From: Elusimicrobiota bacterium | GTDB lineage: Bacteria; Elusimicrobiota; Elusimicrobia; UBA1565; UBA9628 | Direction of reading: 5' to 3' | Length of the DNA stretch: 64,000 bases | NCBI GenBank assembly: GCA_023249645.1 | Contig: JAHFCF010000003.1 | Span: forward strand, 62,001-126,000 | Part shown: one piece after another, positions 44,264 to 52,763 of the stretch | How the letters are laid out: every line of letters starts with the position of its first letter | How positions within the stretch are numbered: the stretch's first letter is position 1 | Notes under the pieces: generated by a model | The model's database searches: none | The model's input: only the letters and a program-made list of their open reading frames with translations | What the model was told of the DNA's origin: nothing | Made by a program: the position numbers and the translations under genes

Positions 44264-46024
44264 ATGATCACGCTTCAGAACGTCACGAAATCCTTCGGGC
44301 AGCAGCTGCTCTTCGAAGGTGCCTGCCTGCAGATCAACGAGGGCGACCGCTACGTCCTCGTCGGCCCGAACGGCGCGGGAAAATCCACGCTTTTTAAGAT
44401 CCTCCTAGGCACGGAGGAGGCTGACGAGGGCAAGTTCTCGATCAAGCGCGGCTCGGTGGTGGGCTATCTGCCGCAGGAGAACGCGCCGGTGACCGAGGAC
44501 ACGGTCCTGGCAACGGCCCTGGCCCATCACGAGGACCCGGACGGCCGCCTCACAGCCAAGGCCAAGGCCATCCTCATGGGCCTGGGCTTCAAGGTGATCG
44601 ATTTTGAAAAAAAGCTCAATACGCTCAGCGGCGGCTGGGCCATGCGCGCGGCCATGGCCAAGCTCCTCATGCAGGAGCCGGACCTCCTGCTCTTGGATGA
44701 GCCGACCAACCATCTCGACATCGACGCGCTTTTCTGGCTGCAGAACTACCTGCAGTCCTACACGGGCGCCATCTTCCTCATCTCGCACGATCGGGCCTTC
44801 ATCAACGCGGTCAGCCGCGCCATCGTCAGCATCCAGGACCGCACGCTCAAGGTCTATCACGGCGACTACGAGTTCTACCAGCGCGAGCGCCAGGCGCAGA
44901 ACGATCGGCTGCTCTCGGCCTTCAAGCAGCAGCAAGTCGAGATCGCGGCCATGCAGGACTTCATCGACCGCAACCGCGCCCGCGTCTCGACGGCCAACCG
45001 CGCCCAGAGCATGATCAAGCGCTTGGAGAAGCTCGAGCGCGTCACCCTGCCGCAGGAAGCCAAGACGATCAGGATCCGATTCCCCCAGCCCACGCGCACC
45101 GGCGTGCGGGTCCTGGCCTTGAAGAACGCCAAAAAATCCTACGGGGACGTGAAAGTCTATGACGGCCTGAACTTCGAGCTTGAGCGCGGCTGGAAGGTGG
45201 CCTTCGTGGGCCACAACGGGGCGGGCAAATCCACGCTGCTCAAGATACTCGCCGGGGCCATCCCTCTGGACTCAGGCGAAAGATTCGTCAATCCCGAAGC
45301 ATCCGTGGGCTATTTCTCGCAGCACAGGGAAGGCCAGTTCAACCGGACCAAGACTGTGCTCGAGGAAGCCCAGAGTGTGGGACGAATGAACCCCGACCTC
45401 TTCACGCGCACGGTGCTGGGCACCTTCCTTTTTCCCGGAGACGCGGTCTACAAGCCCGTGAGCGTGCTCAGCGGCGGCGAGAAAAGCCGCCTGGCTTTGG
45501 TCAAGCTCCTGCTCGATCCTCCGAACGTTCTGCTCTTAGACGAGCCCACGACACACCTCGACATGGCCAGCGTCGACGCCTTAGTCGAGGCCCTGCGCGA
45601 TTTCGAGGGCACCATCTGCTGCATCAGCCACGACCTCTACTTCCTCAACGCCCTGGCCGACCATGTGGCGCACATCGAGAACGGGAAAGTGACGTGGTAT
45701 CCCGGCAACTACGAGTACTTCAAGAGCCGCCAGGCGCAGTGGCACGAGGACAATCCGGCAGCCGTCGAGGTACCCAAGGTGGAGAAGGCCAAGCACGCGG
45801 CGCCCAAGAAAGCCAGGCCGCAGGACAAGGGCAAGCTCGAGGCCGCGGTGCTCAAGCTCCACGCAGAACTCGAGGAACTCGCGGGCAAGCTCTCGGACCC
45901 GGCGCTCTACGAGGATTTCGCCAAGGTCCAGGAGATCGGCGAGAGGATGGAGGTCGTGCAGGCCGACATCCAGGCGAAGGAAGCGGAGCTGAGAATTCTG
46001 GGGACACCTTACTCAATTCAATAG
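44264..46024 (+). CDS. ABC-F family ATPase
   Basis: Two Walker A (GPNGAGKSTLFK, GHNGAGKSTLLK), two signature motifs (LSGGW, LSGGEKSR), DEPTNHLD and DEPTTHLD. Confidence 0.95.
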   Translation: MITLQNVTKSFGQQLLFEGACLQINEGDRYVLVGPNGAGKSTLFKILLGTEEADEGKFSIKRGSVVGYLPQENAPVTEDTVLATALAHHEDPDGRLTAKAKAILMGLGFKVIDFEKKLNTLSGGWAMRAAMAKLLMQEPDLLLLDEPTNHLDIDALFWLQNYLQSYTGAIFLISHDRAFINAVSRAIVSIQDRTLKVYHGDYEFYQRERQAQNDRLLSAFKQQQVEIAAMQDFIDRNRARVSTANRAQSMIKRLEKLERVTLPQEAKTIRIRFPQPTRTGVRVLALKNAKKSYGDVKVYDGLNFELERGWKVAFVGHNGAGKSTLLKILAGAIPLDSGERFVNPEASVGYFSQHREGQFNRTKTVLEEAQSVGRMNPDLFTRTVLGTFLFPGDAVYKPVSVLSGGEKSRLALVKLLLDPPNVLLLDEPTTHLDMASVDALVEALRDFEGTICCISHDLYFLNALADHVAHIENGKVTWYPGNYEYFKSRQAQWHEDNPAAVEVPKVEKAKHAAPKKARPQDKGKLEAAVLKLHAELEELAGKLSDPALYEDFAKVQEIGERMEVVQADIQAKEAELRILGTPYSIQ

Positions 46025-46030
46025 CCGGGG

Positions 46031-46093
46031 CAGCCCGCCCCATATCTTTCTTTTTCGATTTTTCAAACTCCCCAGGAGGGTTTTGTCGCAATG
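46031..46093 (+). repeat. 63-bp dispersed intergenic repeat, copy 1
   Basis: CAGCCCGCCCCATATCTTTCTTTTTCGATTTTTCAAACTCCCCAGGAGGGTTTTGTCGCAATG; near match at 49415-49475. Confidence 0.8.
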
Positions 46094-46130
46094 GCATATT
46101 TGTTGTGGTAAACTATAATGGTGCCTCCAG

Positions 46131-46517
46131 TTAACCTGAATTCTTCAGTTCAGCAGATCATCCGGCTCCGCGGCTGAAAAAAGAGATTATTTTTTTCGTC
46201 TCTTTTTCCATCTATTTCCAGCTGCGCTTCAGTTGGAAATTATGCAACCGAGCAACTCGGTATGCGCACCCAAACTGAAAATCAGGTCGAACTGTTGCCG
46301 GCAACAGTTGCTTGAAAATTTTTTTGAAGACCAAGCGAGGTTTACGCCCCGACAGCGAAGCTGGCGGGACGGAAACCCCGGCGCCGACTGTCCCGTCGGC
46401 GCCGAGGCCGCTGTTCACCCTACTGGTTGGATCAACAATCTCTTACGCTCTTCGGGAGCGTGATTCAGCGCGCAACAGCGCGCTGAATTCAAGCTTCAAC
46501 TGAACTTTTCAGGTTAA
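46131..46517 (+). ncRNA. Candidate structured intergenic element, copy 2
   Basis: Outer inverted repeat TTAACCTGAATTCTTCAGTT / AACTGAACTTTTCAGGTTAA; stems A (46339-46377), B (46379-46404), C (46443-46463), D (ATTCAGCGCGC/GCGCGCTGAAT) in the same order as copy 1; possible -10 TATAAT at 46114-46119. Confidence 0.5.
46290..46309. repeat. Palindrome copy 3 (20 bp)
   Basis: AACTGTTGCCGGCAACAGTT. Confidence 0.92.
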
Positions 46518-46629
46518 AGCATCTATTCGAGACATTTAACCGTCTTATCTGCGGACAGGTGTCTTATTTGAATCAATTATAACTGGATGCCAAGGTCAAA
46601 GAGATCGGCGAGAGGATTAAAGGCCTGAG

Positions 46630-47538
46630 CTAGATATCCAGCGTCTTTCGCAACTGGACGAGCTGCTCCTGCCTCTTGGCAGGAGACATCTTGCCGATGT
46701 TCTTGAGCTTCCAGAGAACCGCGGGTAGCCTTTCCGTGCCAGCGACGCCGAGAAGAGGCCAGTCGGGTCTGCCTTCCTTCATCGAAACAAGGAACCTTCG
46801 CTCGTCCGCAGTCAGGTCCGCCCCGAGCCGAGCGATCAGGCGTTGCCTGGCGTCGATGAGCGCGTCATATTCCACGGCTTCGTCGGTCATTTCCAGGAGC
46901 TCTGATTCAAAGATATCGCGCACGTCCTTGAGGGTTGGTTCGATGAGTTCGTGCATCGGGCGGTCGTGGCTGATCAGGTGGACCAGGAAGCTCTTGCGGA
47001 TCTCCTCGGTGACTCCCGGCCCGTCGAGCAGCCCTTTGACATCGAAAAGGTCGCGCGGGTGCTGGCGGTCGAGGGCCGCGCAGATCTTGCCGCCGAAGAG
47101 CTCGGGTATCGCCAAGACCGGCGCCTTCACGGCGGCCTCGAAGGCAGTGCGCGCCTTCTGGGAAAGATCGCGCGTCGCCGCGCCGTAGAGAGAGCCCCGC
47201 ATCACCGTGTTTGGCTCAACCTTCACCTCGGCGTCGGCAGAGCGGACGACCAGCTTGAAGACGAGACCGCCGGCTGCGGTCTCGTGCACGTTGGAATCAG
47301 GGAAGGACTTCGCGATCGATCTCTTGATGCGCAGGAGCGCCTCGCTGATGCCTCGCAAAGACTCCGCGCGCGGCGCGATGGGGAGATACGTCAGGTCGAT
47401 GTCCACGGAAAGCCGCGGCATGTCCCAGATGAAGAAGTTGATCGCCGTCCCGCCCTTGAGCGCGAAACGATCCTCGAGCGCCACGTGCGCCAGCACACGC
47501 AGCATCAGCCGCGCCTGGTCGAGGTATTCCTTTCTCAT
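46630..47538 (-). CDS. abiEii: AbiEii-type nucleotidyltransferase toxin
   Basis: RFALKGGTAINFFIWDMPRLSVDIDLTYLP; paired with upstream antitoxin-like gene by ATGA overlap. Confidence 0.87.
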   Translation of the reverse strand: MRKEYLDQARLMLRVLAHVALEDRFALKGGTAINFFIWDMPRLSVDIDLTYLPIAPRAESLRGISEALLRIKRSIAKSFPDSNVHETAAGGLVFKLVVRSADAEVKVEPNTVMRGSLYGAATRDLSQKARTAFEAAVKAPVLAIPELFGGKICAALDRQHPRDLFDVKGLLDGPGVTEEIRKSFLVHLISHDRPMHELIEPTLKDVRDIFESELLEMTDEAVEYDALIDARQRLIARLGADLTADERRFLVSMKEGRPDWPLLGVAGTERLPAVLWKLKNIGKMSPAKRQEQLVQLRKTLDI

Positions 47539-48332
47539 GGACCTTCGCGCACAACGGACGCGTCTGGGTTGGGCTCGACTGTTATCTGATACTGGGCATC
47601 GAACCGGCCGCCCTTGACTATCGAGCGCTTGCCTTTGCCCAGGTCGATCTTCGAAAGATCCAGCTCCTTGACCCAGGCATGCTCCGCCTCTTGCGCCAGG
47701 AAGAGGAAAAGCCGTTTGGCCTTGACCGACCGGCAGGCTTCAAGCAGCTCCTGCACGAGTTCGGGCCGCAGCGTCGGCAGGCCTCCCATGAAGAGACGCG
47801 CCTCCTCGAAAGACTGAAGCCGCGGCACGTCCTCAAGCGCCTCCAGCATGGCGCGCTCCGCAGCGGAAAGGCGCAGGGAAAAATCCCCGAAGGGACGCTC
47901 GGTCAGCCCGGCATCCATCTTGCCGCGGAAAAGATCGGCCGCCGTGAACGAGAGCTTCACGCCCCAGTCGTGGCGGAGGAACCAGGCGGGCAGACGCGTC
48001 CCGCGCGCGGCGTAGAGGCGCAGCCTGCCGCCCTCCCGCTGGCGCGCGTAATGGCCGTAGCCCTGCGCTTCCAGCGCTCTCTTGGCGCCCAGATGCACCG
48101 GCAGCTTGAGCTGGTACTGGAGCGCGTGAAGCGCGCCGGTCCACTCCACGGCATCGTCCAGGCGTCCATAGGCGCCGCGTTCCAGGCGCCGGACCCAGCC
48201 GGAGCGGTGGTATTTCCTCACCAGGTCGCGCGACACTCCTTGCTGTTCCAGCCAGGGGGGGGTGGCGACCACTCCCTTCGGCCATACGGCCAAGAGTTCG
48301 CTGAGCTTCTGACGGTTAGAATCTTTTTTCAT
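47535..48332 (-). CDS. abiEi: AbiEi-type antitoxin / transcriptional regulator
   Basis: N-terminal wHTH VATPPWLEQQGVSRDLVRKYHRSGWVRRLERGAYGRLDD; directly precedes the toxin gene. Confidence 0.85.
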   Translation of the reverse strand: MKKDSNRQKLSELLAVWPKGVVATPPWLEQQGVSRDLVRKYHRSGWVRRLERGAYGRLDDAVEWTGALHALQYQLKLPVHLGAKRALEAQGYGHYARQREGGRLRLYAARGTRLPAWFLRHDWGVKLSFTAADLFRGKMDAGLTERPFGDFSLRLSAAERAMLEALEDVPRLQSFEEARLFMGGLPTLRPELVQELLEACRSVKAKRLFLFLAQEAEHAWVKELDLSKIDLGKGKRSIVKGGRFDAQYQITVEPNPDASVVREGP

Positions 48333-48355
48333 TGGTTTATTCCATTATATATTTT

Positions 48356-48434
48356 GAGTACTTATAGTACGCATTTAAGTATTATAATAAACTATTAGTT
48401 TATTTAAGAGCAAATAAGAGTACTAGAAGTACTC
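48356..48434. promoter_or_regulatory. Operator-like inverted repeats upstream of abiEi (first pair)
   Basis: GTACT-TAT-AGTAC (48358-48370), AATAAACTA-T-TAGTTTATT (48386-48404), GAGTACT-AGA-AGTACTC (48418-48434). Confidence 0.65.
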
Positions 48435-48477
48435 TAAACTGCTTCTAAATAAACTATAGCAGATAAATGTGAAATTT

Positions 48478-49357
48478 TCAAGGGCCCTTCAGCCGCTCGC
48501 GGGCCAGGCGGATGGCCTCATGCAGCTTGCCCTCCAGGGTGTTTTTGGCCGGCAGATCGGTCATGTACTGCGCGCCGCGGAACAAGGAAGACGTTTCCGC
48601 GGTGCCTGGCCATTTCCATAAGGCCAGGCGACGCGGATGCCGCTCTCGCTCCCCCGGGCGCCTTTCGTGCCTGTCGAGCCAGCGCAGGTAGAGCTTTAGC
48701 TGCCCCTTGTCCGCGGCCCGGAAACCTGTCGAGCTTGAGCTCGATGGCCACCAGCCGCCGCATGCCGCGGTGATAGAACAAGAGGTCGATGTAATAGCCT
48801 CGGCAAAATCCCCGCCCAGCTCGATGAGGGGTCGCGGAAGACGAGGTCCGGGGTGAGGCGGTCTTGCTCCCGCAGATCGGCCACTTCCTGGCGGGCCAGC
48901 TGGGAGGGCTTCCTTGATAGGGCCGTCCTCTCGACTTAAGGGCACGCACGCTCCAACGCTCCAAGCGGCACATCTCAGCGTAGAAGTCACGCTGGAGGTC
49001 ATCTTCGAGGTAAATGATGAGCCGGAAATGGCTCCAGCCCAATTTTGCACACAGTGTGTGCAAAATCTCCCGGTTCGGGAATACCTCGGCGAAACGCACC
49101 ATGTATGCGAGATTGCGCGCCCCGAATCCTTCTCCATATGCGCTGACCAATTGTCGACTCAGTGAGTAGACAATCTGCTGGGCATATTTGGCGCGCTTAT
49201 TGCCTAGGATGTCCTGCCGGATGCGCCGCCCGATGCTCCAGTAGAGCATGACCAACCCGGCGTTGACTGCCTGGGCCACCCGGCCCCGCGCGGCCTCGAT
49301 CAAGGACCGGATGTCGCCGAGCAGCGACGCTTGCGATTCTTGCAGCTGTTTTTTCAT
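48478..49357 (-). pseudogene. DUF1016 (YhcG/PDDEXK) family nuclease, frameshifted with internal loss
   Basis: N-terminus MKKQLQESQASLLGDIRSLIEAARGRVAQAVN...SYGEGFGARNLAYMVRFAEVFP; later motifs DRLTPDLVFRDP, YYIDLLFYHRGMRRLVAIELKLDRF, KLYLRWLDRHER...LEGKLHEAIRLARE fall in different frames. Confidence 0.8.
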
Positions 49358-49370
49358 AAGCGGTTTCTCC

Positions 49371-49405
49371 CTGCCATACATACGATCGAGGGCCGAAAAA
49401 GTTCC
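49371..49405 (-). repeat. Dispersed repeat copy B
   Basis: GGAACTTTTTCGGCCCTCGATCGTATGTATGGCAG on the minus strand, just upstream of the DUF1016 remnant. Confidence 0.7.
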
Positions 49406-49414
49406 ATCAGCCTC

Positions 49415-49475
49415 CAGCCCGTCCTATATCTTTTTTGCGGTTTTTCGAACTCCCCTGGGGGGTTTTGTCGCAGTG
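49415..49475 (+). repeat. 63-bp dispersed intergenic repeat, copy 2
   Basis: CAGCCCGTCCTATATCTTTTTTGCGGTTTTTCGAACTCCCCTGGGGGGTTTTGTCGCAGTG. Confidence 0.8.
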
Positions 49476-49659
49476 CAGCCCATGGGGATCGTGGGAAAGG
49501 TACCAGAACTTGGGCGACGTTTTGGTATTATTCTCTTGCCAAGCCCGTGCAGAGGCCTGAGCGGGATGGCAGCTTACAATGATTCCTGAATATATTTGCA
49601 GGCAGCCAGCGTATCCTGCCCTTAATCTAAGTTATACTTGTAACTGATTTGGAGACAAT

Positions 49660-51279
49660 ATGTCTAAAGTAGCAGCCCCTGGCAGCAAGGTCGGCAAGGC
49701 AAAGAAACAAGAGTCATTGGAAGCCTCCCTTTGGCAGTCGGCGGATAAGCTGCGGAAAAATATAAATGCCGCCGATTACAAGGATGTGGTGCTCGGTCTT
49801 GTCTTTCTGAAATACATATCCGACGCCTTTGAGGTTCTGCACGCCAAGCTTGTCGCCGGCAAGGGCGAGCATGAAGGCTCCCTTCCGGAAGATCCCAATG
49901 AATATACGGCTGAAAAAGTCTTCTTTGTTCCGCCCGTAGCCCGCTGGAAGCGCATCTCCGATAACGCCAAAAAGACTGAAATTCTCCTTGAGAACGGCAA
50001 AAAGGTGGATATCGGCGGCTATGTGGACGAGGCTATGGAATCCATCGAACGCCGGAACTCTTCCTTAAAAGGCGTTCTCCCGAAGGTTTACACGAAGCCG
50101 AATCTGGACCGGGCCAGCCTGGGCGGGCTGATCGATACTATCGGCACGATAGCCCTTGGCAGCGAGGAAGCCAAGAGCAGGGATCTGCTGGGCCGGGTGT
50201 ACGAGTATTTCCTCGGCCAATTTGCGCTTGCCGAGGGACAGAAGGGCGGTCAATTTTACACGCCCGCCAGCGTGGTTAAGCTGCTTGTCGCCATGCTTGA
50301 GCCTTACGAGGGCCGGGTGTTCGACCCCTGCTGCGGTTCCGGCGGCATGTTCGTGCAAAGCGAGAAGTTTGTCGAGGCTCATCGGGATCACTACAAGAAG
50401 AAAAACACAGGCGCGAGCCTGAACCCCGCCGACATGATTTCCATATACGGCCAGGAATCCAACCTGACCACTTGGCGTCTGGCCAAAATGAATTTGGCGA
50501 TCCGAGGCATAGACAGCTCGAACATCAAGTGGAACAACGAGGGCTCGTTCCTCAACGACGCACACAAAGACCTTAAGGCCGATTTTGTTATCGCCAATCC
50601 GCCGTTCAACGATTCCGACTGGTCGGGCCACCTCTTGAAAGACGATGCCCGCTGGAAGTACGGCGTTCCTCCCGCCGGCAACGCCAACTACGCGTGGATT
50701 CAGCATTTTATCTATCACATCTCGCCCAAAGGCATGGCCGGTTTTGTCCTCGCCAAAGGTTCGCTGACTTCCAAAACCAACAGCGAAGGCGACATCCGCA
50801 AGGCCATTATCGAAGCCGGCCTTCTGGACTGCATTGTTAATCTCCCGCCAAAGCTTTTCGTGAATACTCAGATTCCTGCCTGCCTTTGGTTCTTGTCGCG
50901 CCGCAAAGAGGGCCGCCTGGACAAGGTGTTGTTTATCGATGCCCGCAACCTCGGCTATCTGGTCAACCGCCGGTCAAAAAACTTTACCGATGCCGACATT
51001 GCCAAGATAACCGAAACCTACCACCACTGGCACAATAAGACTGACGGGTACGCGGATGTGCCTGGATTCTGCAAGTCAGTGCCTCTCGATGAGATCCGGG
51101 CGAAAGATTATGTGCTCACGCCGGGGCGCTATATCGGCCTGCCGGATGAGGAGGATGATTTTAATTTCGCGGAACGCTTCGGCAAGCTGAAGGCGGAGCT
51201 TGATGAGCAGATGAAAGAAGAAGTCAGGCTGAATGAACTGATCCGCAACAACTTAGCCAAGGTGGTGGTGTGCAAATGA
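49660..51279 (+). CDS. hsdM: Type I restriction-modification methyltransferase subunit M
   Basis: GGQFYTPASVVKLLVAMLEP, FDPCCGSGGMFVQ, ADFVIANPPFNDSDW. Confidence 0.95.
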   Translation: MSKVAAPGSKVGKAKKQESLEASLWQSADKLRKNINAADYKDVVLGLVFLKYISDAFEVLHAKLVAGKGEHEGSLPEDPNEYTAEKVFFVPPVARWKRISDNAKKTEILLENGKKVDIGGYVDEAMESIERRNSSLKGVLPKVYTKPNLDRASLGGLIDTIGTIALGSEEAKSRDLLGRVYEYFLGQFALAEGQKGGQFYTPASVVKLLVAMLEPYEGRVFDPCCGSGGMFVQSEKFVEAHRDHYKKKNTGASLNPADMISIYGQESNLTTWRLAKMNLAIRGIDSSNIKWNNEGSFLNDAHKDLKADFVIANPPFNDSDWSGHLLKDDARWKYGVPPAGNANYAWIQHFIYHISPKGMAGFVLAKGSLTSKTNSEGDIRKAIIEAGLLDCIVNLPPKLFVNTQIPACLWFLSRRKEGRLDKVLFIDARNLGYLVNRRSKNFTDADIAKITETYHHWHNKTDGYADVPGFCKSVPLDEIRAKDYVLTPGRYIGLPDEEDDFNFAERFGKLKAELDEQMKEEVRLNELIRNNLAKVVVCK

Positions 51280-51503
51280 AAGTCCGCGAATTGATGGAAA
51301 CTCTTAAGAAATTTCCCGGCGACATGCTGGTTTTAACTGATGGCTATGAAAGCGGATTTGAAGAAACCCGTCGCCCCGAGATTATTAAAGTTAAACGCGA
51401 ACCCAAGCAACCATATTACGACGGTGAATATCAAAGCGCGGAAGAGAAAGCCGGTAGCTCAATAAAGGCAGTGGTTATCGGCAGAAACCGTCGTGCTGAT
51501 TAA
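51270..51503 (+). CDS. Small hypothetical protein between hsdM and hsdS
   Basis: 77-aa ORF overlapping both neighbours; KVRELMETLKKFPGDMLVLTDGYESGFEE. Confidence 0.6.
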   Translation: MQMKVRELMETLKKFPGDMLVLTDGYESGFEETRRPEIIKVKREPKQPYYDGEYQSAEEKAGSSIKAVVIGRNRRAD

Positions 51504-52758
51504 GACTGAACGTGAAGAGCGAATAATGCTTTCTGCAAAAGCAGGGGTGTCTCCTCCACAATTCGCGGGAACGAGGACGTGGAAGGACTATAAGTTGGGA
51601 GATTTATGCCGCAATATTTCCTATGGATACACAGAAAGTGCCTCATTGGAAGCAATCGGGCCGAAATTCCTTCGCATCACGGATATTGTCTCAGGCCGTG
51701 TTAATTGGACTGCTGTTCCATACTGCCAGATCTCCAGCGATCATCACGCGAAGTACAAGCTGCAAGCAGGTGACATCGTTATTGCCCGCACTGGCGCTTC
51801 AACTGGACATACGTACACAATCAAACCAAGCGACTTAAAGCATGACGCGATTTTCGCATCATATTTGATTCGTTATCGTGTCGACAATAAAAAAGCCGAC
51901 CCCTATTTTGTTGGGCAGCTACTGACAAGTTCGATATGGAAAGGTTTTGTCGAGGGCATTCTCGGCGGGTCGGCACAGCCTGGCGCAAACGCAAAACTAT
52001 TTGCGGATTTTGACATTCTCCTGCCGCCACTCCCTGAGCAACGCGCCATCGCAGCCGTGCTTTCCAGCCTTGATGACAAAATAGACCTCCTTCACCGCCA
52101 AAACAAAACCCTTGAAGGCTTAGCCGAGACGATATTTAGATGCTTTTTCGTTGATAATCAGAAGAAGACTTGGAAAGAATCCACCGTTGATGAACTTGCC
52201 CACCATGACAAAACAAGTATTTCCCCAAACAGAAATCCATCTACCCTGTTTCATCATTACAGCATTCCAGCTTTCGATGAATCACATATGCCCATTTGTG
52301 AGCTTGGGGCGTTAATACAAAGCAACAAATATAAGGTCACGGAAGATGTGATTCTTTTTTCCAAATTAAACCCGCACCGAGACAAGAGACTCTGGCTTGT
52401 CCCAGGATCCATACCAGAAAATTCAATATGTTCAACTGAATTTCAGGTCATCAAGCCAAAAGCTCGACAATATCTTTTCTTTCTTTACGGATTCGTCGGC
52501 TATTCTGAAAACTACGATCAAATTGCGGCAGGTGTTGGAGGGACAAGCGGCAGCCACCAGCGCATTGGTCCAGAGGTGATATTCAAAACAAAATGTTTCT
52601 TGCCTGATGATACCACTCTGACGAAATACAATGAAATGGTCGAAGGTGTTTTCAAAAAGACACATAATAATCGCGCGGAGATGAGAGACCTCTCTCGTCT
52701 CCGCGACATGATTCTCCCGAAGTTGATGTCCGGCGAAGTGAGGGTGAATCAGAACTAA
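51493..52758 (+). CDS. hsdS: Type I restriction-modification specificity subunit S
   Basis: WKDYKLGDLCRNISYGYTES; LPPLPEQRAIAAVLSSLDDKIDLLHRQNKTLEGLAETIFRCFF. Confidence 0.92.
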   Translation: MLIKTEREERIMLSAKAGVSPPQFAGTRTWKDYKLGDLCRNISYGYTESASLEAIGPKFLRITDIVSGRVNWTAVPYCQISSDHHAKYKLQAGDIVIARTGASTGHTYTIKPSDLKHDAIFASYLIRYRVDNKKADPYFVGQLLTSSIWKGFVEGILGGSAQPGANAKLFADFDILLPPLPEQRAIAAVLSSLDDKIDLLHRQNKTLEGLAETIFRCFFVDNQKKTWKESTVDELAHHDKTSISPNRNPSTLFHHYSIPAFDESHMPICELGALIQSNKYKVTEDVILFSKLNPHRDKRLWLVPGSIPENSICSTEFQVIKPKARQYLFFLYGFVGYSENYDQIAAGVGGTSGSHQRIGPEVIFKTKCFLPDDTTLTKYNEMVEGVFKKTHNNRAEMRDLSRLRDMILPKLMSGEVRVNQN

Positions 52759-52763
52759 CAAAT

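Noticed and set aside
40703-46517. RNase P RNA, tmRNA or group II intron as identity of the structured elements
   Set aside because: Size and closing stem are suggestive, but no GAGGAAAGTC, tRNA-like CCA end or domain V signature is visible, and two copies argue against a single-copy housekeeping RNA.
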